A DNA stretch of 64,000 nucleotides, taken from the NCBI GenBank assembly GCA_019454045.1, contig SKCR01007812.1, forward strand, positions 930,001 through 994,000. The letters are read 5' to 3'. The stretch comes from Zanthoxylum bungeanum (taxonomy: Eukaryota > Streptophyta > Magnoliopsida > Sapindales > Rutaceae). Positions within the stretch are counted from its first letter, which is position 1; each line of letters starts with the position of its first letter. The position numbers and the translations under genes were made by a program. The notes under the pieces were generated by a model. It was not told where the DNA came from. It made no database searches and saw nothing but the letters and a program-made list of their open reading frames with translations. Below are positions 49,905 through 62,530 of this stretch, piece after piece.

Positions 49905-50730
49905 TTTTTAAAATGGTATTCAAATATAATTAATCTTTTGTGCTTTTATGAATTATTTTAACCGTAAAGCAAAGTTTAATTAACAGTAGCATTTTGGAGT
50001 ATCCGAAGTACTTGTTCGGCATTGTCTTCGATTTGGGATCATGCTTTTGTATATTATTGACTCTGTGTACGGCATTCATGGAATCAAATGACAACCAGTC
50101 ACACAAGGAATTATTATTCAAATACATTAAAAATGACAAAAAAAAGTCATAAGCTATTAACAAAACCAAGATGAGAAACATTTATTAATTAATACGATTT
50201 AATTAAACAAAGTTACCCCATATAGAAAGCCTAATCTAAAACTGAACAGATCTGCAAATTTATTTAATTTGGTTGCATGGCATCCTATGTTTGCATTTTG
50301 ACTATATGAATACTTTTTTGAATTTTTAACTCAATTATTACCTTTGGCAATTTTAATCTTTAAATAGTTTATCAAGTCTTCGAGAGGGGTTAGTTGATTC
50401 ATAATTTATCTGTCATCTTTCACTTTTTTTTTTAATTTCTTTTTGGACCATGTTATATATAAATTAATGAAAATTTATAATATTTCCAATCAAATTTAAA
50501 TTTAGACTGAGGATTTTTACAATAGCGTTAAATAATTGATTAGAGACGTGTATTTTTTTTTTTTTTTTTTGCATATATAAATTATAGAAGCCCATGAGTC
50601 TAACTCATATTCAAAAGCTAGTGAAGATTGCTAAGGGTTAATATTATTAGCTCATAAATTGTTTTTTTAAAAAATAAATTATTAAGAACCCTCACTTTTA
50701 GCGGAGGAAAACCTCGAACAAGCATGAAAA
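49905..50730. other. AT-rich spacer
   Basis: No supported gene or delimitable repeat. It includes a poly(T) run near 50552-50570. Confidence 0.5.
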
Positions 50731-50945
50731 TCATATAATTCTGACAAATGGAAGTTGAAGCATATCCTCTCTGGTAGAGCCCATACGAGCCAGAATGTCA
50801 CTAGGCTTGTTACCTTCCCTGAAAATATGATGGATAGTGAAGTGCAGTTGACTCAATAGGTTATTTAAATCCTCCCAGTAATATCTTCCAGATACCAAAT
50901 TGGACCATAAGAATTATTAACCCAATCCACCAACACCTTATTTAA
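50731..50945 (-). pseudogene. RNase H-like (RVT_3-type) domain fragment
   Basis: The minus-strand frame from 50880 to a TGA at 50731 reads YWEDLNNLLSQLHF and then IHHIFREGNKPSDILARMG. This is the characteristic end of a plant RNase H-like domain (HxxREGN...D.LA..G) found at the C-terminus of LINE-type polyproteins and related genes. A second frame further upstream (VLVDWVNNSYGP, to about 50945) probably continues it after a frameshift. The N-terminal half is absent. No poly(A) tail or element boundary could be fixed. Confidence 0.6.
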
Positions 50946-51303
50946 AAGAGTATGAGTATTATTATCATTTAAAAAATAAAAAATAAAAAATAAAATCATT
51001 TAATTAAATCAAATAATAATGCTCCGTCGTAAAACACACACCAAATCCAATATAACCCATAGGCAGCTACAGAAAGTGGACTTTCACAAAAGTGCTGAAT
51101 GATTATCCAAAGGACACCAAACAAGACCTTTGACATATGCAGCTATCTATACATATGGATAAGCCTTAGCCTTAGCAACTGGCTTCAACATCTTTATCCG
51201 TTTTGATAAATCATAGGAAATAAAAAAAATAACATCAAAACTGCACTAATTGAAACTTCATTTCGTATTTCTTTAAAATACAATTAAACGATTTAATTTT
51301 AAT

Positions 51304-52429
51304 TGTTAAGAAATATTTAGGAATATTATTATGGAAATCTATATTATGAAATCAAGATCTAAAATAGAATTCTTAATATCTTTAGGATTCGTGATTTTAT
51401 TATATTTCCTTATTAGATGCATATTTCATATATTCATTATTATTGTTCATTACTATAAGATTCATTATCTATTTTGGTTTTCTATGTAGCCTATATAAAG
51501 GCCCATACCATTGTAAATTCATATAGAGTGAATTCAAGATTTTCTTTCATTATCTAACATGGTATCAGAGATCATGTTCTAACTTTCTAATTTCACTCTC
51601 TCTACTTATCATCGGCGCGTGGGGGATCACAACTATCATAATTGAGTGACCCTCACGCGCCCCTCGTTGCCAACCGCCACATTGCTTTTCCCAAGCGTCA
51701 CCCCTTCATGAGTGCTTCACCTGTCATACGCCACCCCTTCACAAATGCTTCTCCTGTCATGCGCCACCCCTTCACAAATGTGCTCTGGCCCGCTCCTTTC
51801 GGGTTTCAACTCTCTTTCAGATTTTACTTCCGCTCTCTGTCAAGATTTCACTCTCTCTTTGGCTTTGGTTCTCTCGGGCTTCGGCTCTCTCAGGCTTCGG
51901 CATCCTTTTCGGGCTTCGTAGGTTAAAGCTCCCCCTTGGGCTTCGGCTCCCCCTTCGGGCTTCGTAGGTTAAAGCTCTCAGGCTTCGGCATTCTCTTGGG
52001 CTTCGGCTCCCCCCTTCGAGCTTCGTATGTTAAAGCTTTTAGGCTTCGGCATCCTCTTGGGCTTCGGCTCCCCCCTTCGGACTTCGTAGATTAAAGCTCA
52101 TCAGTTATCTCAAGGTTTCCAACCTCCAAGTTTCAAAAGTTCCAATTTCATGACTCCGCTCTCCGATTTCAAGATATAACCTCAAGCTTGTTCCTTCGTA
52201 GCCAGCTTGAGTTTGAGGGGGGTGTTAAGGAATATTATTATGGAAATCTATATTATGGAATAAAGATCCAAAATATAATTCATAATATATTTAGAATTCG
52301 TGATTTTATTATATTTTTCTATTAGATGCAGATTTCCTATATTCATTATTATTGTTCATTACTATATGATTCCTTATCTATTTTGGTTTTCTATGTAGCC
52401 TATATAAAGGCCCATACCATTATCTAATA
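51304..52429 (+). mobile_element. Small non-autonomous LTR element, copy A
   Basis: LTRs of 256 bp (51304-51559) and 207 bp (52223-52429) begin TGTTAAG. The first ends TCTAACA and the second TCTAATA, having lost about 45 bp near its end. TGGTATCAGAG (initiator-Met primer-binding site) follows the first LTR directly, and the purine tract TTTGAGGGGGG precedes the second. The flanks are TTAAT on both sides. The 660-bp interior encodes nothing recognisable. It holds tandem CTTCGGGCTTCG / GGCTTCGGC words. Frames read through this repeat are not genes. Confidence 0.92.
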
Positions 52430-53609
52430 TTAATTATATTTTTATCCTCGTTTAATTTCCGTTGATTCATTGTTCAGTCTGTTTACGAAGATTATACGTT
52501 CATTCAAAAGCAGCTAAAGATTCAACAAACTTCATTTATTAAAGATACCCAACCAATGAACACAAACAAATCCTGCCTATAGAAGTGCTGTTGGCAAGAG
52601 AGACAACTTTTTATTGTTGTTTTGGTGGTGCATGAAGAGTTTCTAAACCATCCAAATTGTTTTAAAGTGTAGCCGTAACTCCTAATATCGACACGTGGCC
52701 AGCTAGCTATTTTGTTCGTTTTGTTGCCTCTTTAGGGACATTTTACAATAGATAATTATACTAATTAATGTGTGACAAATCTTCATCTACGATTGAAAAC
52801 ACTTCTCACCAAAATACCTAATTTAATTATTAACAATTTTTTTTTTGGGTTAGAAAGATATATTATGTGTTTTTGAAGTCATTTCTCGAAAAAAGGGGCA
52901 AGTTAGGAGGATTAAATATATATAAGCAGGGGAGACAAGATTACTCAACCCCAGCCCGCATCAGGTTGTCACACCTAGATCCATATATATGTTACATCCG
53001 ACTTCATATTCATATCTAAATTCGGATAATATGCATATATATATATATTAAAAAAAGTGCATATTGATTTAAATATTATTTGAATCTAGATCCATATATC
53101 CGAAAGTCTAGACCGAGTGATCCGTAAAATCAATATGAATTTGAATCCATATGTAGCAAAATTCATATCTGAACGTCCAAATCGATAATTCATAAAATCA
53201 AGTCTGAGTCTTGATCCAGATGTTGCAAAATTCATATCTATATCCAAAATTTACCTTGTCTAATTGCGAGTACTCATTAGTTAGAATAAGTCATGAAGTA
53301 ATTGTTGGAAAATGCTTATGAATAAGCATTTTGAGGCACAATTTCAAGCATGGTCCACTTCGTGTTAGTGGTTGTTATTGAATGATTCGGATACTCTTCC
53401 GTGAGTAGTTCGAAATGGTATATTCATATGCTTAAAATGGTGCTTGGGTGAATGAGAAATTGTTGCTCAAAGTTCACCCATTGGTGTTGGAAAATAAAGA
53501 AAAATAAGCTTGTCCCATATGGGAAATCTATAGAGGGAATATTATGCTTATATATGATTGCTCATATGTAGATGGGTAAGAGTTGTAAGGATAGAGGCTC
53601 TCTCTACGT

Positions 53610-53630
53610 GCGCGGGGGGGGGGGGGGGGG
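53610..53630 (+). repeat. Poly(G) tract, copy A (partner near 56896)
   Basis: A run of about 20 G lies here. The copy-B partner at about 56896-56913 has a shorter run followed by T. The length difference is the kind expected of slippage or of sequencing error. Confidence 0.9.
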
Positions 53631-54521
53631 CAAATCAAATCCGAATCAAGCTTGGCTCGTGTGCACCCGCGTGTCCTGCGTACACGAATGCCGGACCAAA
53701 TTGTGCGCGCCTGGCCCAGCCAATTTTTGCATGTCTCTTTATTTTTTCTAAACCTTTTGAGTTCCATAACAGTTGAATTAAGCACTTTGTATAATATTAA
53801 TTAATGAAATATAATGTTTGGTGACAATATTATCCACCTCGTATTGTATTATTTAATGTTGTCTACACCGTATTAACGAATGATGAGGGGTGTGAGATTA
53901 TGGCGTATTGCACTAAAAAATTAAAAAAATAAATTGTTTTTTCTTCTCTAATCAACAATATTATTTTATTCATTTTAAAATTAAAATAACAAAAAACTAA
54001 ATTTAAAATATTTATAAAATATTAATATTAATATTAAAAAATATTATTTTTTTAAACATTTATAAAATACAAAAAAAAATTAATATTAATATTAAAAAAT
54101 ATTATCAAAATATTAAATATTTATAAAAAATAATTAATATTAATTTTAAAAATATTATTAAAATATTAAAAAATTATTATTAAAAAATATATTATTAAAT
54201 TATTTAATTAAATCAAATAATAATGCTCCGTCGTAAAACACACACCAAATCCAATATAACCCATAGGCAGCTACAGAAAGTGGACTTTCACTAAAGTGCT
54301 GAATGATTATCCAAAGGACACCAAAGTCCAAACAAGACCTTTGACATATGCAGCTATCTATACATACGGAATTACGGATAAGCCTTAGCCTTAGCAACTG
54401 GCTTCAACATCTTTATCCGTTTTGATAAATCATATGAAATAAAAAAATAACATCAAAACTGCACTAATTGAAACTTCATTTCGTATTTCTTTAAAATACA
54501 ATTAAACGATTTAATTTTAAT

Positions 54522-55700
54522 TGTTAAGAAATATTAAAGAATATTATTATGAAAATCTATATTATGGAATCAAGATCCAAAATAGAATTCTTAGTATCTT
54601 TAGGATTCGTGATTTTATTATATTTCTCTATTAGATGCATATTTCCTATATTCATTATTATTGTTCATTACTATAAGATTCATTATATATTTTGGTTTTC
54701 TATGTAGCCTATATAAAAGCTCATACCATTGTAAATTCATATAGAGTGAATTCAAGACATTCTTTCATTATTTAACATGGTATCAGAGCTCATGTTCTAA
54801 CTTTCTAATTTCACTCTCTCTACTTCTCATCGGCGCGTGGGGGATCACAACTACCATAATTGCGTGACCCTCACGCACCCCTCGTTGCCAACCACCACAT
54901 TGCTTTTCCCAAACGCCACTCCTTCATGAGTGCTTCACCTGTCATACGCAACCCATTCATGAGTGTTTCACCTGTCATACGCCACCCCTTCACAAGTGCT
55001 TCTCCTGTCATGCGCCATCCATTCACAAGTGTGCTCTGACCCGCTCCTTTCGGGTTTCAACTCTCTTTCAGATTTTACTTCCGCTCTCTGTCGAGATTTC
55101 ACTCTCTTTTGGCTTTGGTTCTCTCGGGCTTCGACTCTCTCAGGCTTTGACATCCTTTTCGGGCTTCGGCTCCCCTTCGAGTTTCGTAAATTAAAGCTCT
55201 CAGGCTTCGGCATCCGCTTGTGCTTCGGCTCCCCCTTCGGGCTTCGTAGGTTAAAGCTCTCAGGCTTCGGCATCCACTTGGACTTCGGCTCCCCCCTTCG
55301 GGCTTCGTAGGTTAAAGCTCATCAGTTATCTCAAGGTTTCCAACCTTCAAGTTTCAAAAGTTCTAATTTCATGACTCCGCTCTCCGATTTCAAGATACAA
55401 CCTCAAGCTTGTTCTTTCGTCGCGAGCTTGAGTTTGAGGGGGGTGTTAAGGAATATTAAGAAATATTATTATGAAAATCTATATTATGGAATCAAGATCC
55501 AAAATAAAATTCCTAGTATCTTTATGATTTGTGATTTTATTATATTTCTCTATTAGATTCAGATTTCCTATATTCATTATTATTGTTCATTACTATAGGA
55601 TTCCTTATCTATTTTGGTTTTTTTATGTAGCCTATATAAATGCTCATACCATTATAAATTCAAATAGAGTGAATTCAAGACTTTCTTTCATTATCTAACA
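54522..55700 (+). mobile_element. Small non-autonomous LTR element, copy B
   Basis: LTRs lie at 54522-54777 and 55444-55700 (TGTTAAG to TTTAACA and TCTAACA). TGGTATCAGAGC begins at 54778 and a G-rich purine tract precedes 55444. It has the same TTAAT flanks as copy A because it lies in the duplicated unit. Its second LTR keeps the segment that copy A lost. The interior differs from copy A at many CG sites. Confidence 0.92.
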
Positions 55701-57484
55701 TTAATTTTATTTTTATCCTCATTTAATTTCGGTTGATTCATTGTTCAGTCAATTTACGAAGATTATACGTTCATTCAAAAGCAGCTATAGATTCAACAAA
55801 CTTCATTTATTAAAGATACCCAACCAATGAACACAAACAAATCCTGCCTATAGAAGTGCTGTTGGCAAGAGAGACAACTTTTTATTGTTGTTTTGGTGGT
55901 GCATTAAGAGTTTCTAAACCATCCAAATTGTTTTCAAGTGTAGCCGTAACTCCTAATATCGACACGTGGCCAGCTAGCTATTTTGTTCATTTTGTTGCCT
56001 CTTTAGGGACATTTTACAATAGATAATTATACTGATTAATGTGTGACAAATCTTCATCTAAGATTGAAAACACTTCTCACCAAAATACCTAATTTAATTA
56101 TTAACAGTTTTTTTTTTTTTTTTTGGGGTTAGAAAGATATATTATGTGTTTTTGAAGTCATTTCTCGAAAAAAGGGGCAAGTTAGGAGGATTAAATATAT
56201 ATAAGCAGGGGAGACAAGATTACTCAACCCCAGCCCGCATCAGGTTGTCACACCTAGATCCATATATATTGTTACATCCGACTTCATATTCATATCTAAA
56301 TTCGGATAATATGCATATATATATATATTAAAAAAAAGTGCATATTGATTTAAATATTATTTGAATCTAGATCCATATATCCGAAAGTCTAGACCGAGTG
56401 ATCCGTAAAATCAATATGAATTTGAATCCATATGTAGCAAAATTCATATCTGAACGTCCAAATCGATAATTCATAAAATCAAGTCTGAGTCTTGATCCAG
56501 ATGTTGCAAAATTCATATCTATATCCAAAATTTACCTTGTCTAATTGCGAGTACTCATTAGTTAGAATAAGTCATGAAGTAATTGTTGGAAAATGCTTAT
56601 GAATAAGCATTTTGAGGCACAATTTCAAGCATGGTCCACTTCGTGTTAGTGGTTGTTATTGAATGATTCGGATACTCTTCCGTGAGTAGTTCGAAATGGT
56701 ATATTCATATGCTTAAAATGGTGCTTGGGTGAATGAGAAATTGTTGCTCAAAGTTCACCCATTGGTGTTGGAAAATAAAGAAAAATAAGCTTGTCCCATA
56801 TGGGAAATCTATAGAGGGAATATTATGCTTATATATGATTGCTCATATGTAGATGGGTAAGAGTTGTAAGGATAGAGGCTCTCTCTACGTGCGCGGGGGG
56901 GGGGGGGGGTGCAAATCAAATCCGAATCAAGCTTGGCTCGTGTGCACCCGCGTGTCCTGCGTACACGAATGCGGACCAAATTGTGCGCGCCTGGCCCAGC
57001 CAATTTTTGCATGTCTCTTTATTTTTTCTAAACCTTTTGAGTTCCATAACAGTTGAATTAAGCACTTTGTATAATATTAATTAATGAAATATAATGTTTG
57101 GTGACAATATTATCCACCTCGTATTGTATTATTTAATGTTGTCTACACCGTATTAACGAATGATGAGGGGTGTGAGATTATGGCGTATTGCACTAAAAAA
57201 TTAAAAAAATAAATTGTTTTTTCTTCTCTAATCAACAATATTATTTTATTCATTTAAAATTAAAAGAACAAAAAACTAAATTTAAAATATTTATAAAATA
57301 TTAATATTAATATTAAAAAATATTATTTTTTTAAACATTTAGAAAATACAAAAAAAAATTAATATTAATATTAAAAAATATTATCAAAATAGGAAAGAGG
57401 GAGAAAAATAATTAATAGGAATTTTAAAAATATTATTAAAATATTAAAAAATTATTATTAAAAAATATATTATTAAATTATTTA

Positions 57485-58333
57485 TAAAATATTAAAATTA
57501 AAAATTAGATTAAAAATTATTATTAAATAATAAAAATTATTATTAAATTATTTATACAAAATTAAAATTAAATAATACTATTAAAATTTTAAAAAAATTA
57601 TATTAATATATTTATTTTACTATTAATATTAATATATTTATATATTAAAAAATAATATTAAAATAAAAAATAATTTTAATATAGTATAGTGTAGTACCAA
57701 ACGCTGTTCAACATTAACATAATACAATACTATTTCAATGCACCTTAATACAATATAGGTTAATACAATACAGTATGTCAAACACACTCTTAATATATAT
57801 TTTTTGGAAACGTTGGAAAACCTGCCGCAAAATCACCCGATCTGAGTTTAAGCGGATTAAGTAAAATCTTTGAATGTCCCAAACTTTTACAAAAAATACG
57901 TCCCTGAACTCGAACCCAATATATGGCAAGCAAATTCTAAATTTTTTACTACTAAACCACACTTACACTATTAATTGTTTTTTTTTTTTCCCCTTCATCA
58001 CAATCATGTCAATCTTTTGCTTTAATACAAAGGTAAAATTCACCCATGACTTTGATTAAAACTTTTGTACGGATGGAATAAGAAGCCATTCAAAATAATA
58101 AATATTTCATGAAATAATTTCTTAATACAAACCCATTAATCAATTTGATTGTTTGCTGTTTCCTTTTTCCTTCATCTAAATCATGTCATTCTTTTGCTTT
58201 TAATATAAAGTAAAATTCAATCGTGACTTTGGTTAAAGATTTTGTACGGAACGTGTAAAGTGTCAACACTCTATAAAGAAGAAATTGCTTTCGTAGAAAA
58301 TTGACTGAGAAACAAAATAGGGTTAAAATCTTA
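57485..58333. other. AT-rich region with a possible MITE right end
   Basis: The stretch 57690-57785 (TACCAAAC, repeated AATACAATAC, GTCAAACAC) is a loose inverted counterpart of 57095-57160 (TGTTTGGTGACAATATT, GTATTGTATTA). An AT-rich MITE of about 700 bp may therefore span 57094-57788, with a truncated version in copy A. The match is weak. No gene is seen. Confidence 0.3.
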
Positions 58334-59595
58334 GGGGATGTATTCAATTGAGATTTTAAAAGATATTTTTTGGTTAAATAAGTCTTGTGGTATTCAATTA
58401 AGATTTTTAAATAATCTAAAAAATATTGTAGTATTCCATTAAGACTATTATGATTTGTTGAAGAGTGTATCTAAATCTAGTGATATTCAATCATGATTTT
58501 AAACAAGTAATATAAAGTCTTATGGTATTGAAAAACATAATTATTTTGAATGATTTTTTTTTATATGTGTGATTGTGTGAGATTTTTTAATGAGAATTAT
58601 AAATATCAAATTCTATAAAAAAATCATATCATAACCCATGAGACTTTTTACATGAGATTTTTTTGACTGTTAGAAAACAGAAGATGAACATACATGTTAG
58701 CTCTTCGTGAACAAGTTACTTGCTTATTAGTAATTTCTTATTTTTTCTTTCAAACAAAACAATATAACTTTCTTTTAAATGCAACTGGTAATGTCATTCC
58801 TCCAACTATTTTTCTTAATGAATTTCACTTTCGAGCAGGAAAATTCTATCACATTTAAATATAATTTCCTATATTTTCTTTGAGGCCAGCAGAACTTCTT
58901 CAATCGGATAGATGATAATGTACAAAGGGAATTTAGCACAACAAATATTTTTTTCCTCGTTTTCGCTAATTTTTTACTTGTATTTTTTTAAAAGCCCAAA
59001 TTTATGAGAAAAAATATTTATCAATTATTAAGATCATTGATGACGATATGTTATCTTTTATTCATAGGTCAAAGGCATGACATTCTGTCACAGAAACTCA
59101 GAAAAAAAATCGGAGATAATTAAGCATTTTCGTCAGTAAAGTTATATGCACTGTTAGTAAAATATTGATAGATTGCTTAAGTTCAGTAAATATTACCGCC
59201 AACATAGCTTGTAAAGAAAATATAGTTGTAATGGTTGAGGCATCATCACCTAACCATGATAGAAATTATAGCATTGTTAATTCAGTGGATGGGTGACCCG
59301 AACGAGAATGGCCGAATAAAATAATATCTCATTGAACTAGATAGATATTACTCATAATCCGATTAAAAGTTGATTGGTTAGTATCATAAAAGTAAAAAAA
59401 AAAATTATATATAGTCCTTTAAAATCTTTTAAATTCTTATGATATAAATCTTTTAAAATCCAATAAGTAAAAAATCATGCTTAAAAAAACTGTAATAAAA
59501 TCTTATAAGTCATTACATTCTTAAAGAGTCTTTTAAAATCCAATGGACTTATTTATCCATAAATAATCTTTTAAAATCTCAATTGAATACACCTC
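58334..59595. mobile_element. Harbinger/Tourist-like non-autonomous element
   Basis: The left end GGGGATGTATTCAATTGAG and the right end (reverse complement GAGGTGTATTCAATTGAG) begin inverted repeats of about 50 bp. Both continue with ATTTTAAAAGAT and an AAATAAGTC word. TTA lies directly left of the element and again two bases to its right. TGTATTCAATTG termini are known from PIF/Harbinger MITEs. At 1262 bp it is long for a MITE, and the interior has no transposase frame. Confidence 0.7.
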
Positions 59596-59998
59596 ATTTA
59601 GTTCTTAATACAAAATATGTATTATATCGTGAACATTATTGATTTTTTTTTTGTCTTCAGGAGTATAGTTTGATGACATAAAACTTATAATTTGATTATT
59701 CAATTTCTAGGTTCGAATCCAATATTTTTTATATATTATATAATGATACGGTTTGCTATACAATACTCATTTTTAAAAAAAATGATTTTATCTTTGTTTT
59801 GTTCATTTATTGGTCCTCTATTTTTTTTTTTTGTGTTTTGAGGGTGAGTGACCCAATTTATAACAACCAGGTCAGTGTTAATTACAACGCTTTCTTCTTA
59901 ATTGAAAACTTGTAATTTTTAGTAATATTTCAATTTTTTTATTATTATATATTATATTTTATGTTCCGCACACACAGACTTTTATAAAGTCATACTAC

Positions 59999-62040
59999 TG
60001 TACGAGCCAAATTTTGGCCAATGACCCAAATATCATTTTGTCTCAGGTCCACGCATCATACTTGCATGGGAACATGATTCAGGGTCTCTATCTGGCCCAA
60101 AGCAGAGTCGTAGGCTGTCAAGCAAAGTCCAATCAGCACAAGGCTACCAACGACCTTAAGTCTACACATGTGGCTTGTATGCGGGGCCCATGGGTCCAAA
60201 CGCCCTAAGAGGTAAATGCCTAAACAGCCTAAGAGCTTTCAAGAGCCCACATGACTCAGAAGGACTCCAACAGACCCCAATCGTGCTACTTGCTATCCCA
60301 GTCAACAGTCATGTAATGTCCCATTCAACATTATCGGCCAGTCTACACGCAACTAGATTCCTTCTTAATTAGGAAACTATGTATTTGGATCAAGATAAAC
60401 TACCTACAAACACAGTGGTATAATACAAATGCAACATGGATTACACATAATCTCGAATATCTAGACACTCATAATTCAATCCATACAATACTACCATTTC
60501 CTAAATAGGATTGAAATACAACACTTTCAAGGAATCCTAAACCGACTAAAGGGGGCTACTATGCAGCCTATAAAATGAGAGAATGTCTAAGGGATTAAGA
60601 CATTCAACAACTCAAGATTTGGCTCTCACACTCGAGTTATCGAAGCATATAATACTTCATAAATACTAGTTTACCTCTCTCACGACAATCTACAAAGATC
60701 AATGTAACTCTCTGCCTTGCTCTTCCATATTCTTTATGCTCGTCATCATCACTGACTTAAGCGTTGAAGTGTTTACGGCATCCACCACATCGGTGGGTAA
60801 AGGCTCTATGTTCTATTTGCTTTTGTTTTGCAGGATTACTAGTGCCCTCATCATACATATTTTCAATTGTAGGCCGAATAAGAAATTCAACGTCTACAAT
60901 TTGACACCCTCCGTAGGGCCTCGACGATTCATAGCAAGCAAAGATCTCTCAATCTACAGCTCTTAGACCACTCATGGCTTCTGGCAGCAAAAACACCCCA
61001 GACTTTGTGGTTGGACAGTTGACCTCTCTTAAAGAACGATTACGAGCACTGGATGAGGGGAACCTCGTGATGTGGAGCACCAATACCAGCCTCCAAAATC
61101 AATTTGAGCAGATGACCTCGACCTCTCAATAACGAGGATCTCAAGACTACCCCATACCCCGTCATACATATCAACCTCTCAGGGGCATTCGACGACATGA
61201 CCGACAATGACCCACCATCAGACAATCGCCCTCAGAGTCGCTAGCCGACTAACCATTTCCCCATAACGGACCCAACACAACAAGTCGCCTCCACCATGCA
61301 TAAAGAGATGCATGAGTTCAATGATGCGATTCTCTCCAGCCTACCTGAAGTAAGGCTACCAGTCAGGAAGAGTCGGGCCGGGACAATTTCAGACACTCAT
61401 TTCTAGGAAACCATCACTTCTGTAGAGCTTCCACAAAAGTTAAGCCCCCATACATGAGGCTATACGATGGATCAACTAACCGAGACGATCACGTCGTCCG
61501 TTACAAATATAATATGATATCTACGACCCTGGCTTCGCACCAATAGGAGGTTAGAATGTGTAGATGATTTAGAGAGACGTTAGCAGACTCAACCCTCACT
61601 TGGTTCATTAACCTATCATACCAGTCTATTGGACCATACCAAATATTGGCAAACAAGTTCATAGAATATTTCATAAGCTCTTGCAAGCTTGTGAAAACCA
61701 CATACGACCTCAACACAACCCAATAGTGGAAGAGAGAGTCTTTACAAAGCTATATGGCTCGCTTCAATAAGGAGTAGATATCAATACTGGATCTCAATCA
61801 ACCGAGGACTGTGGAAACCTTCAGAAATGGTCTACTCACCGATATTGGACTTTACTGAAAGTTGACAAAATTTTGATGCTACATCATGGACTAAGCCTTG
61901 GCCGGAGCCCAAATTGAGAATCGGTGGGAATATGACAAGAGGAACAAAAAGCGTGAAAGTTCCACCAACCGTCATGAAGAGAAAGTTAGAAAGCTTTTTC
62001 ATCAAGTTCCCATTGACTCATCGAGTTCTCATTGAAATAT
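59999..62040 (+). mobile_element. 5' part of a decayed gypsy retrotransposon (LTR, PBS, broken gag)
   Basis: A probable LTR of 900 bp runs from TGTACGAGCC (59999) to CGTCTACA (60898). It has a TATA-like CCTATAAAATG near 60567. Three bases on is TTGACACCCTCCGTAGGG (60901), a CG-depleted version of the gypsy primer-binding site TTGGCGCCGTCTGTGGGG. A gag fragment with stops follows. No pol or second LTR is found, so the 3' part is missing. Confidence 0.7.
61418..61860 (+). pseudogene. Gypsy gag fragment with premature stops
   Basis: The reading VELPQKLSPH is followed, after a stop, by YDGSTNRDDHVVRYKYNM. This is the characteristic start of the retrotransposon gag domain of plant gypsy elements (LP..P.M..YDG..DP.DH...Y). 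Further stops and frame changes follow, with gag-like pieces ending around 61860. It lies about 500 bases after the primer-binding site, as expected of gag. Confidence 0.65.
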
Positions 62041-62530
62041 GATCAGCACAAGGAAGTATTTGTAATATCAATACCTAAAATATATGCTTAATCCGCATAA
62101 AATACGGGCCCAATGCTAGTTTTTATAATTTTAAAAAGAAAAAAACTATATTTTTTAGGTGATAGAAAATATCTCTTAGATGTGGCTCTTCATTTATATT
62201 TATACCCATGTTGTAAAGCAATGAAACAACGGTACTAACTAATTTATTCTTCTTCCTTTTTTACATCACAACATTCTTAACAAAATAGTTTTTTTTTTTA
62301 ATTGTTGTGATTCAATTGCAAAATATGTGATTTCGTGATTTATAATCAGATGATGAAAATATTTGTTGAAAAAAATAATTACGTGTTTTATATAAATCAT
62401 ATAGTGACATGTATAATTTCAAGTATTTACTACAATAGTTACTATTCTTACTAAATTTCTAAAACTTCATAAATTTGATGGTGACCAATCACCACTTTAT
62501 CTATATGAGCAACAAAGTTAGGAAGCTTCA

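Larger units (their letters stand above)
50998..57484 (+). repeat. Direct tandem duplication of about 3.2 kb (two copies)
   Basis: Copy A (50998 to about 54205) and copy B (about 54202-57484) begin with the same ATTTAATTAAATC and the same following sequence (AATGCTCCGTCGT...). They stay collinear to the AT-rich block ending TATTAAATTATTTA. Both contain the same small LTR element with the same flanks, so the unit was duplicated after that insertion. The unit also includes a GATCC/GGATC-rich AT block and a poly(G) tract. The join lies in AT-rich low-complexity sequence. Confidence 0.92.

Noticed and set aside
51642..51926. 94-residue frame with repeated HPF/TNASPV units, and its partner at 54963-55310
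   Set aside because: It follows short tandem DNA words in the small LTR element. The frames are not conserved between the two copies.
53528..57084. Paired small frames around the poly(G) tract (AGGGGGAN / PPPPPR)
   Set aside because: The frames run through a homopolymer and differ between the copies only by tract length. Not credible proteins.
59660..59730. tRNA-like B box (GGTTCGAATCC) with a weak A box
   Set aside because: The A box is degenerate and no cloverleaf, poly(A) tail or duplication is seen. It also lies outside a defined SINE.
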